From Gordius sp. MW1 (lineage: Eukaryota; Nematomorpha; Gordioida; Gordea; Gordiidae), in the NCBI GenBank assembly GCA_964036665.1, contig OZ038532.1, forward strand, positions 12,232,537-12,296,536: DNA of 64,000 nucleotides, given 5' to 3'. Of this stretch, positions 25,801 to 30,779 are shown in pieces; the first letter of the stretch is position 1, and each line of letters begins with the position of its first letter. The notes below the pieces were generated by a model. It searched no databases. It worked only from the letters and a program-made list of their open reading frames with translations, and was not told the DNA's origin. The translations under genes and the position numbers were made by a program.

Positions 25801-28800
25801 GACGGGCGAGATGTTGAGAAGCAATTTGAAGGCGATTTTCTTTGTGGCTTTCGTTAAGCTCGTGAGGGATCCAAGATCCCAATTTTTCGGCAAATCCCAT
25901 CGAATGAAGATGATTTAGGATGGTTTTATGATCGAACTTCATTATTTCCGCCAATTCACGACTTGTTTGGCGACAGTCCTCCTTCAAAAGTGCTCTGAGA
26001 CACTCTTCGTCGAATTCCGACGGTCTTCCGCTACGGGGCTTGTCAGCGATGTCAAAATCGCCATTTTTGAACTTTGCGAACCATTTTTGTGCTGTAGACT
26101 CAACTATGACACCTTCTCCGTATACTTTACAAATGTCACGGGCTGTTTCAGCAGCGTTTTGACCACGATGAAAAGCGAAAAATAGCAGGTGTCGAAAATG
26201 TTGATTTTTACCGTTGGATACTCCATTTTGACGTCGCGAAAGTTATTAAAAACTAAATTTCTTAAAATCACGATTGGCACAGTTTTGTAGAGGGGAAAGA
26301 GTTCTACCTAATGAATATTATATAATTCATCAGAAGCAAAAAATCGATAAAATAATGCAACATGTGTTGCACCCTACCGAACTTTCTCCCCAACCCTACC
26401 ATAAGCATGAGTTGGATTTAATTTGGCCTTGTATATACCTATCTCGCTTAGAATTGTGACTTGAAAAATAACTATGGCATACTGATGAGCTCTAATTAGA
26501 GCTAAAACGGTATAGTCTATTATCATTTTCGAGTCACATGCTAAAAAGATAGGGATATATGTAGCCAATTTATTCTCTACTTAAAATTGCCTCTAGATGG
26601 CGCTAATTAAATTAAACGTAAATAAGTTAAATACCGCACTCCTTAATGAGGTTATTATCATCTTCTTCAAAATATTAGCAAGACCGCAAATTAATTATTT
26701 CAAATATAATAATGATTTATATCCTTTATACTTAAAGATATTTACTGGGGCTTTGCATCAGGTTGGATCATACTATTTACAACATTGACTATTATTAAAA
26801 AAAATTATCAAGGGATTATATTCAAAATATTTTAACATTATTATATAATTATATCTATTATATATAATAATATTAAATATTGTAGCATATTAACTTATCT
26901 AAAATATGAAAGAATATATGCAGCATTTAACTTCATATATATTATATCTTTATGAAAGAAAATATGCATGCAGCAGTAAAAAATTTAAGCTTCATATATT
27001 ATATGCTTAGATTTTTGCAACCTAATAAAGCGTTTATAACATGAATACATAAATATAAAACTAGTTAGTTATAATTATAAGGATGCTTTGCAAATTTGAA
27101 ATACATTATGATTGGTTGTAGATCCTTTGAGCGATAGACCATTGAGCAAATTCGCTTAAATAGTGCTAGTGTGGAAAAGGGTGAGCCACAGCAATTATAA
27201 CATAAGATATAAAAATCTACCGAATAGCGCTTTTACTTAAAATTTTCAAAGATTGCATATAGAGCACTCCAATTCTCAGGTAGCGGGGCTGTAAATCAGG
27301 GTTAACCGGTTTCACAGGTTATAAAATTAATCATCTCTGCTTCTAGCTCAAAAATATTGCAAATCCTCCAAATTTTGATACCCTTTATCATAAATGGTCG
27401 ATTGTAGAATATTCTGATACATCCATAATCATTACCAAGCCTATAAAAGACATTTAGTGGTTCGACTTGTTACTAAATTTGCCATGAATTAGATAACACT
27501 TTGGATTCGGCAATAGACAAACAAGGGCTTAACAATAACGCAAGTAATCGAGAGAAATGCATGGACCTACCACCATCTGCTCTGCCTAAATCACCCTTAA
27601 AATGGGAATCTCTACTCATCCTTGCCATCCGTTTCGAAAAAGTTGCTATACAAATGAACATGGGCAACGTGATGGGAAATGTCAAGTATTTTACCTTTAT
27701 TTATCACTTCATAATTTCCTCTCAGATTATTTTTCATGTGTGTTGTGGTATCATCGTTATTCAAAATTTTGGTTATTTTAATTAGTTGGAACTCGCAAGG
27801 ATGGGAATCACATAGCAGAGTATACATCGATTCTGAACACCACAAAAATGTTTTGATGACGTTTGGTCTTAGTGAATCGTTTCTTGATGCAAAAAGCGGT
27901 ATTGTAGGCGGGGATTTGGAGATGAAACAATTTTTTCAAACTTGTAAATATTACGTTTTATAAGCCCTTTAAGTTATTATAATTTTAATGTTTAAAAATT
28001 TCATTTCGATTCAAATAAAAATATTTATGAAGTAAAAATACCATTGAATTACTCTTTTGTCTAAATAATTTTTTAATATATGATGTTATAATTACATAAA
28101 CAAGTTCGCCTCCTGACAAATCCTCATTTGGTCCAAGTGAGGGTTGCTGATGCAATGTTACACGTCCTACAAGTGCGACTTGACTACATGGGATCGACAA
28201 TTCTCATAGCCAGAATATCACAAATTAATTCATCAATCAAGGATGATTGGGATATTATTTCTCAAGACTCAAATGACTCGGATAAAGACCGATTGGGATC
28301 CGCAAAAAATTTACACCCTCGAGATTTATTGTGCGTTTGCTTCTCTTTGTTTACCATTTGGAATCATTATTAAAATCACAATTTTTAATATGCCCTAATT
28401 TTAGGTTTTCACGCGTACGCCTACATACCACACTAAAATGGGACCATTTTCAACTCTTAATATGTCAGTCTACCCAATCCGACATGCAAAAGATGTGCAT
28501 GAAAATCGTAGAATTTTTTCAACACCAGTTTCAAAGCAGCGTGGCTATGTTACCTAACCTAAAGAAATCATTGAAACCACCTAATGCATCTGATGCTGCG
28601 CAAGATAAGACAAAAAAAGCTGACTTAAAAAGTAATAAAAATATTACTCAGCTTGAAAACTGGGCAATAAATGGTAAATTTTATAGATTATAAAAATTGT
28701 TTAGGTGCTCAAGATTCCAATTGCCTATCTGACGTCCAACGACATTATGCATATTGGTTAAAGATTAGAAAACTCGTTCAATTAGTAACTTCGTACGATG

Positions 28801-30475
28801 ATATTAAAGCAAAATTGGGGTCAGCTATCAAGTCCCGAATAGCAATCATATTGAAAAAACAATTAAACAGACAAGAGGGCCACATTACACAGCCATTGGT
28901 TTTGGGTGGTTCGTTCGTTTTTCAGGGCAACCATCTATCACTCGCTTGTTTTTACGGAATTAATTTTAGAGCCAAAACATGGGCCATATTCAGCATGCGA
29001 GAAATTAGTGTAGTGTTTTCATCGCAAAACAATGGCCTCAATTTTCTACGGCTAATATTACGGGATTTCGAAGAAGCACAAAAATCGTCTAAACTTATTA
29101 AAGGTTTACGGTCTATTGTATTTAATGATATTTTCAGAAATATACCATTATATTGATTATTCACATTTTGGAAAGTCCGACTATTATTTTTAAACAGCAC
29201 TTATTCTAAAACTCGTATCTTAATTAACTTACATATATTAGCTAGATTAATTTAAATATATGTTTGTCATGTAACCTCTTTATTTTGTAATATTTACATA
29301 ATAATTGCTAATTATTATTCATAAATAATAGAATTAATTCAGGCCGAAAATATTTGTCCATTAACGCTCAATCAAAACCTGCTATTTCAACTTGGCTTTC
29401 CCATAGAAGGTGAAATGATGGAAAAGGTGAAAAAATCGAAAAAAGAAATGGCCATCATTTTGAAAATAACGAGAAGTCATTACATACCACCTAAATCATC
29501 AACTATTCAAGAGTGGTGTTTTTACGCATTTTGCAAAAGTTCTATAGACGGTATAAATTAAATTATTTGATTAATCATATTGTTATTAGAAGTGGAAAGC
29601 TTTCCAGCCATTGAAGATCGAAAGCCAGTTGTTGTGAAAGATGTTCGCAACGTAACAGCAGAAACCATATTCTCTTTACCCCGTTTGCAAATAAATATGA
29701 AGTCCGAACATAGTACATCCACCAGCAACGGTATATTGGGTCACTCGCCCTTACTATATTTAAAAGATGTTTTTTGAGTTTGCTCTTATTAACATTTGTT
29801 ATTCACTCATAGACCACGACTTTAGTGTGCCTCGTGAAATAACGGTTAAATACGATTTCTTGTCCGAATTTGAGGACCATATATTGGTATCGGTTGATGC
29901 AGAGGTATTGGCATTTCTCCACGATTTAGTCATATCTTATACCAACAAAAATTATGCGACTCAAGAAAAAGGTTTTATTACGTTTTTTTAGACATTTATT
30001 ATAAAAATTTGATAAATGTTATAATTTATTTGTGATGTGAGCAAAAGAATGTTGCAGAATTTTAATAAATTTGTTTGTCTATCAGTGGTGGCTAGGAAAG
30101 CATCGATGTCTAATACAGATATTAAATCAATAAATCAACATTCGGATATTGAAGATGATAGGAACTTTGTTTGTAATACTTGGCGGTTGGAACCCACTTT
30201 AAGGTATCTGACTAGAATTTTAATCCATATTTGTCTTTTAATATTTGTACAAAATAATGGCTTTCTATATTAGAATTATGTCTTGGAAAGGTCAACACTT
30301 GGAAGCATACGGAGTTGATTATATACTTCATAAATTGGGATTTACACACGCACGCCTTACTATTCCCAAATGGATCCAACGAGGTTCAATGGATCCTTTA
30401 GACAAATTTATATCCTTCACATTATACTACGTGTTAGTTAAATCTGGAAAATTTGGCGAATTCAAGCTACATTAA
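131..30475 (+). CDS. BLTP1: BLTP1 (KIAA1109/Tweek/LPD-3) bridge-like lipid transfer protein, 3' part, 49 exons
   Basis: This is one giant gene running through the left half of the window. The family forms a long hydrophobic groove that carries phospholipids between ER and plasma membrane or other contact sites, and acts in endocytosis and synaptic vesicle recycling. I joined 49 exons by GT-AG splice signals and reading phase, about 10.6 kb of coding sequence (about 3,500 residues) of a family that is usually near 5,000. The N-terminus, including the membrane anchor, lies off the left edge. Recognition rests on many conserved blocks, such as LEIPQHPIVLH, QKVFMKEVNEL, FSCLPVSRVEC, KYDMRRLNEIL, QMNMGNVMGN and IPKWIQRGSMDPLD, in the family order. 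Exons look intact and selected, while introns are full of transposons. The first exon boundary and the exon 6/7 junction are uncertain; the other splices keep phase. Confidence 0.93.
2195..4310 (+). CDS. BLTP1: BLTP1 exons 6-7
   Basis: Exon 6 spans 2195-2772. Starting at 2195, after TTTAG, keeps phase 0 with exon 5. It holds a basic, Ser-rich stretch (about residues 95-190 of the exon product) that is likely disordered. Exon 7 ends at 4310 with donor GTAGGT and carries the family blocks TVVDILNHW and NLGSIKINIIE, then a Ser/Thr/Asn-rich loop and a final FNEEGKYFCLPKLRI block. Its start is uncertain. The strong acceptor before 3337 breaks phase with exon 6, whereas 3362 or 3371 keeps it. The 2773-3361 intron contains one GGCGTAGCC-type MITE. 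Confidence 0.8.
2825..2996. mobile_element. GGCGTAGCC MITE, copy 1 (BLTP1 intron)
   Basis: This 172-bp non-coding element is bounded by CATGGGCGTAGCC at the left and GGCTACGCCCAT at the right (inverted). A C-rich run lies inside. The same ends recur at 14952, 21263, 41519, 54830 and 58449, so this is a repeat family of this genome. The superfamily is not determined; no clear target duplication is visible here. Confidence 0.8.
4340..4503. mobile_element. hAT-type MITE with 8-bp target duplication (BLTP1 intron)
   Basis: This 164-bp element has imperfect inverted ends: it starts TAATGTTGTGAAAACGGCTGG and ends with the inverse, closing in TTTTTTACAACACTA. It is flanked on both sides by the exact 8-bp repeat CTATCAAC (4332-4339 and 4504-4511). 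An 8-bp duplication and a TAGTG-like terminus suit the hAT superfamily. The interior is built of further small inverted repeats (GACCAAA/TTTGGTC). A relative lies at 22376-22565. Confidence 0.85.
4537..5425 (+). CDS. BLTP1: BLTP1 exon 8 (large, with Ser-rich linker)
   Basis: The exon starts at 4537, in phase with exon 7, and reads through KNFYVVKSELEDKRN, matching the family block that follows the LIYQ motif of exon 7. Residues about 45-165 are acidic and Ser-rich, and look like a long disordered linker. After that a compact block resumes (HVPIIAESSIRDIMVTFYTD) and the exon ends just before donor GTTCCT at 5426. The alternative is that the frame runs on to the stop at 5446, but splicing to 5663 restores a plausible sequence. 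Confidence 0.78.
5663..6658 (+). CDS. BLTP1: BLTP1 exons 9-12
   Basis: Exons are 5663-5806, 5854-6325, 6367-6459 and 6505-6658, separated by introns of only 47, 41 and 45 nt. All phases match. The strongest family match is KLEIPQHPIVLHEIFTR in exon 10, followed by YWKEINFEAALLPSLKALY in exon 12. The region belongs to the groove-forming middle of the protein. Exon 11 is only 93 nt and is supported by phase and by its acidic, stop-free reading frame rather than by a strong motif. Confidence 0.82.
6700..7235. repeat. Decayed hAT-like repeat in BLTP1 intron
   Basis: The 779-nt intron 6659-7437 contains Arg/Gly-codon-like CG-rich patches at 6704-6790 (GGTTCGGGCAGGCTCGAG) and 7190-7235 (GTTGCAGCGCTCTAC). 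These resemble the subterminal repeats and the TAGAGNNCTGCAAC ends of the hAT family at 16233. It is probably an old non-autonomous copy. The rest of the intron is plain AT-rich sequence. Confidence 0.35.
7438..9043 (+). CDS. BLTP1: BLTP1 exons 13-16
   Basis: Exons are 7438-7677, 8169-8324, 8553-8804 and 8924-9043, all phase 0 at both ends. Across the 13/14 junction the protein reads VFIQKVFMK then EVNELLQRL, a highly conserved BLTP1 block, which proves the splice across the Helitron-bearing intron. Exon 15 holds GLQLTASTPTNIALRFETS and exon 16 KISVSLGQM, both in family order. The 8325-8552 intron carries a reverse-oriented LINE 3' fragment. The coding frame is intact. Confidence 0.88.
7803..8129 (+). 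mobile_element. Non-autonomous Helitron (BLTP1 intron 13)
   Basis: The element begins TCTTATATATAAAAATG and ends in CTAG, preceded by the hairpin GGCAAA...TTTGCC and the GGGTTCATCTAG tail. It is flanked by A on the left and T on the right. These are the classic Helitron hallmarks (5' TC, 3' hairpin, CTRR, insertion between A and T, no target duplication). It is 327 bp long and does not code for Rep/helicase. A (TG)n microsatellite lies near its 5' end. Confidence 0.85.
8375..8480 (-). mobile_element. LINE 3'-end fragment (reverse), shared with 50430-50560
   Basis: The stretch around GATCCGTGTATGGAAATCG and the nearby ACGATTTCCAT are the reverse complement, with few changes, of 50430-50560, which lies directly downstream of a CR1-like LINE coding fragment. 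I infer a 5'-truncated copy of the same LINE, inserted antisense in the intron between BLTP1 exons 14 and 15. Confidence 0.55.
9487..10972 (+). CDS. BLTP1: BLTP1 exons 17-21
   Basis: Exons are 9487-9690, 9883-10005, 10070-10263, 10553-10761 and 10832-10972. Conserved blocks are INYKTAYEYWNEQRAAL (exon 17), LFLQLTIDNLGISLPL (exon 18), IEHSRIFAFSKD (exon 19), a conserved DDW and GTYEVCS (exon 20), and VLNINWNMRGVD (exon 21). Phases agree at each junction, including AG|A giving Arg and A|CC giving Thr. Introns range from 64 nt to 289 nt and show nothing except AT-rich sequence. Confidence 0.88.
10973..11370. other. BLTP1 intron 21, no gene
   Basis: This is an AT-rich 398-nt intron with one G tract (11099-11120) that resembles the G runs of the GGCGTAGCC MITEs but lacks their ends. 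I see nothing else in it. Confidence 0.4.
11371..12877 (+). CDS. BLTP1: BLTP1 exons 22-28, including a 32-nt microexon
   Basis: Exons are 11371-11644, 11985-12108, 12196-12263, 12306-12428, 12491-12553, 12589-12620 and 12676-12877. The family block LLKQLGADDEKIKM spans the 22/23 junction and DYRHDIFRKL follows in exon 23. Exons 24-27 encode a variable, polar linker. They are accepted because every junction keeps phase and has good splice signals. Exon 27 is a microexon of 32 nt. Exon 28 ends with DFDLDVKVNIESGTFILF, a recognisable BLTP1 segment. The intron before exon 27 is only 35 nt. Confidence 0.82.
11695..11955. mobile_element. Short HINE-like fragment (BLTP1 intron)
   Basis: The left side reads GGCTATGCAATTTATGGGCT, the same end found at 34277 and 35283 in the tandem-unit Helentron-like elements. 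An inverse of part of it (TTTATGGGCTCG) recurs at 11928. It is a small internally deleted relative, without the tandem units or the tRNA-like box. Confidence 0.5.
13088..15719 (+). CDS. BLTP1: BLTP1 exons 29-36
   Basis: Exons are 13088-13442, 13535-13627, 13713-13874, 13958-14051, 14249-14396, 14474-14595, 14684-14890 and 15628-15719. This is one of the best conserved parts. It contains SLPGLDVKVKYSS across 29/30, LDPHILEFIEAVLEPLP (exon 32), NFPVNVFVYLRVNPSSFRF (exon 33), CLPVSRVECIIYLPSLDL (exon 34), and SLEIFHPYGG (exon 35). All phases agree. The 14891-15627 intron contains a GGCGTAGCC MITE with long G runs. Exon 36 ends directly before the 4.9-kb intron that hosts the RTE LINE. Confidence 0.92.
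14952..15141. mobile_element. GGCGTAGCC MITE, copy 2 (BLTP1 intron)
   Basis: Ends are CATGGGCAGCCAGG and CCTGGCTACGCCCATG. The interior has long G runs (14976, 15087) and a C run (15116). It matches the copies at 41519 and 58449 in its AGTTCAATTAGGG interior. It does not disturb exon 35 or 36. Confidence 0.85.
15142..15627. other. Remainder of BLTP1 intron 35
   Basis: This is AT-rich sequence between the MITE and exon 36. No coding block, no inverted repeat and no recognised element was seen. Confidence 0.4.
16233..17682 (-). mobile_element. hAT element inserted in the RTE LINE
   Basis: The ends are TAGAGACCTGCAACGGGCC and the inverse GGGCCGTGCAGGTCTCTA. Flanks TAAGCCCT (16225-16232) and TAAGCCCA (17683-17690) form an 8-bp target duplication with one mismatch, as expected for hAT. 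Subterminal GGCCCGGGCCCGG repeats lie at both ends. The 1.45-kb element keeps a BED zinc finger, the start of a transposase and a C-terminal dimerisation remnant, so it is internally deleted and non-autonomous. It cuts the LINE in two, so it is the younger insertion. Confidence 0.88.
16480..17214 (-). pseudogene. hAT transposase remnant (BED finger + core start + dimerisation tail)
   Basis: On the minus strand, the main frame from 17214 gives a basic N-terminus (KRKAKDLKIKLNHNLKSDVW). A second frame, 17131-16937, gives the BED zinc finger CICKTCKKYLSYQPSYGTSH with LKRHKC. The main frame then resumes with the transposase segment ending CSATTDMWTEGKE. Further down, AGRLLEERRTLLGQEKIND marks the hAT dimerisation region. 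The catalytic middle is deleted and frameshifts are present, so no active protein is made. Confidence 0.75.
17700..19556 (-). pseudogene. RTE LINE reverse transcriptase (broken)
   Basis: Minus-strand fragments 19556-19260, 19223-18927, 18906-18490 and 18243-17746 form the linker and reverse transcriptase. Visible motifs are KANGPDGIPMEAL, IPLFKGKGDPQDCGNYRSI, SANQFGFVAGKSTIDPIFAL and the catalytic LYADD box, followed by TYLGSILHQEGG and EMRMIRWSLGYT in the tail. Frameshifts separate the pieces. The C-terminal end continues beyond the hAT element at 16222-15840 (PGKRGRGQP-like). Confidence 0.85.
19600..20236 (-). pseudogene. RTE LINE endonuclease domain (broken)
   Basis: The minus-strand frame reads HIACLQETRWNGTKARELG, then GIGIVLSESFKD and, after a frameshift near 19800, VMCAYAPQVGCSESEKD and LIIGADFKAHVGKDRLG. 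These are the catalytic blocks of the endonuclease/exonuclease/phosphatase fold: QET with the metal-binding Glu, and GADF in place of the usual GDFN. The domain nicks target DNA to prime reverse transcription. The ORF is interrupted and cannot be translated whole. Confidence 0.85.
20634..22345 (+). CDS. BLTP1: BLTP1 exons 37-39
   Basis: Exons are 20634-20757, 20813-20935 and 22007-22345. Exon 38 carries FKYDMRRLNEILVFPKAW and KRILLGEHG, a hallmark block of the family. Exon 37 joins exon 36 in phase 0 across the LINE-filled intron (LDIDYIQ then INLMRKR). Exon 39 is a polar Ser/Thr-rich linker with little conservation, supported by phase and splice sites. The 37/38 intron is 55 nt, while the 38/39 intron (1.07 kb) carries a MITE at 21263. 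Confidence 0.87.
20936..22006. other. BLTP1 intron 38 with one MITE
   Basis: This is AT-rich intron sequence. The only recognisable item is the MITE at 21263-21421. The rest shows no coding block or repeat that I can relate to other parts of the window. Confidence 0.4.
21263..21421. mobile_element. GGCGTAGCC MITE, copy 3 (BLTP1 intron)
   Basis: Ends are CATGGGCGTAGCCAGGGG and CCTGGCTACACCCATG. It is 159 bp, non-coding, and very similar to copy 1 at 2825 (shared AATATAAT-ATGAT and GCCCCTC interior). Confidence 0.85.
22376..22565. mobile_element. hAT-type MITE, relative of 4340-4503
   Basis: The left side starts AACGGCTGGG and the right side ends CCCAGCCGTTTTACAACACTA. The interior has the same nested GACCAAA/TTTGGTC hairpins as the 4340 copy. 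The leftmost TAGTGTTGTAA appears lost, so the flanks (GCGTCTC / CGTCTCG) match only in part. Confidence 0.75.
22566..23100. other. BLTP1 intron 39, left part
   Basis: This is AT-rich sequence between two MITEs. No coding block or further repeat was recognised. Confidence 0.4.
23101..23528. mobile_element. P/THAP-type MITE, copy 1 (BLTP1 intron)
   Basis: This 428-bp element is bounded by CATAGACTAGATAGACTGCT and its inverse AGCAGTCTATCTAGTCTATG. The flanks are ATTGGGGC and ATTAAGGC, an 8-bp duplication with two changes. The same ends occur at 38195-41841, 54842-55986 and 58518-58979, where the flanking duplications are exact. One of those copies encodes the start of a THAP domain, so I place the family with P elements. 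Confidence 0.82.
23767..26226 (-). pseudogene. mariner transposase (interrupted and frameshifted)
   Basis: Minus-strand fragments are 26226-25990 (N-terminal helix-turn-helix, frameshifted), 25987-25560 and 24150-23767. Motifs are KEDCRQTSRELAEIM with HLHSMGFAEK (DNA binding), WIPHELNESHKENR (mariner signature), and VTGDEKW carrying the first catalytic Asp. NDNARPHV carries the second, and YSPDLAPTDYHLFRSLS the third. This is the D,D34D triad of mariner. The LINE insertion lies between the first and second catalytic residues, so the gene is dead. Confidence 0.88.
24157..25555 (-). mobile_element. 5'-truncated LINE with PHD-like finger, inside mariner
   Basis: The 15-bp sequence ATAGAGCTCCTTGTT flanks it on both sides (24142-24156 and 25556-25570). 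On the minus strand it ends in an (AAG)n tail, typical of target-primed insertion by an RTE-like LINE. The ORF 25135-24182 (317 residues) follows an out-of-frame LYADDL reverse-transcriptase box near 25160. It contains the Cys/His finger CSVCHKG...CTKCLGWVHKKC, then TYLGDSLSADG, CLVYGSETWPL, EMRMIRWMS and LRWVGHVERK. It differs clearly from the RTE at 15.8-20.3 kb. Confidence 0.87.
26394..27492. other. BLTP1 intron 39, right part
   Basis: 26394-26510 matches 56440-56545 in reverse complement (ACTATGGCATACTGATGAGCTC and GGCCTTGTATATACC), so it is a dispersed repeat. Around 26584, CCTCTAGATGGCGC inverts 23653 (GCCATCTAGAGG), framing the mariner. The remainder to exon 40 is AT-rich with no recognised element. 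Confidence 0.45.
27493..30475 (+). CDS. BLTP1: BLTP1 exons 40-49, FSA_C domain and C-terminus
   Basis: Exons are 27493-27685, 27786-27943, 28105-28330, 28405-28673, 28705-29117, 29343-29550, 29590-29730, 29813-29971, 30086-30203 and 30274-30475. They encode the fragile-site-associated C-terminal domain (FSA_C). Conserved blocks are QMNMGNVMGN, DAKSGIVGG, QVRLDYMGSTILIARIS, GNHLSLACFYG, FSLPRLQINMKSEH, VDAEVLAFLHDLV, CNTWRLEPTLR and PKWIQRGSMDPLDK. The donor at 27686 (not 27681) and the donor at 29118 (not 29104) are needed to keep phase. The stop is at 30473-30475. The intron between exons 43 and 44 is only 31 nt. Confidence 0.93.
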
Positions 30476-30690
30476 TGCCATATTTTTCTTTAGTCAATTG
30501 TATTCGATTTATTGTGAAGTAGTTTTAGAATTGTTTTTCCTATAGTTACAACCAGCGCAAAAATGTTCTGTCCTACGTAATGTAGACGTTAGCTAAATAG
30601 GTGAATTTTAGATATAGTATTGCCACTGAAATTTATATTAAAATGTCAAAGTATTTATGTTACCAACGTATTTTTTTATGTGTTTCTCTA

Positions 30691-30696
30691 AATAAA
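30691..30696 (+). promoter_or_regulatory. Poly(A) signal of BLTP1
   Basis: AATAAA occurs 216 nt downstream of the BLTP1 stop codon, in AT-rich sequence ahead of the piggyBac left end. A 3' UTR of about 240 nt would fit. No other canonical hexamer lies nearer the stop. Confidence 0.5.
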
Positions 30697-30779
30697 TATA
30701 TATAGAGTGGAAAATTATAAAACGTGTATTAGTGTCTTTTGACAATCTCAGTTTAGATTTATTTTTTTTAAATTTATTA

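Larger units (their letters stand above)
23696..26393 (-). mobile_element. mariner transposon, split by a LINE insertion
   Basis: This is a Tc1/mariner element lying antisense in BLTP1 intron 39. Ends TTGGGGAAAAAGTTCG (23696) and the inverse CGAACTTTCTCCCCAA (26378-26393) are imperfect inverted repeats. TA precedes the left end, but the right flank has lost TA. The transposase frame enters near 26226 and runs to 23767 on the minus strand, interrupted at 24157-25555 by a LINE with a 15-bp target duplication. Confidence 0.87.

Noticed and set aside
29118-29156. C-terminal end of the 161-codon frame (stop at 29156) as the end of BLTP1
   Set aside because: Splicing at 29118 to 29343 keeps phase and the conserved FSA_C sequence continues for five more exons to 30475.
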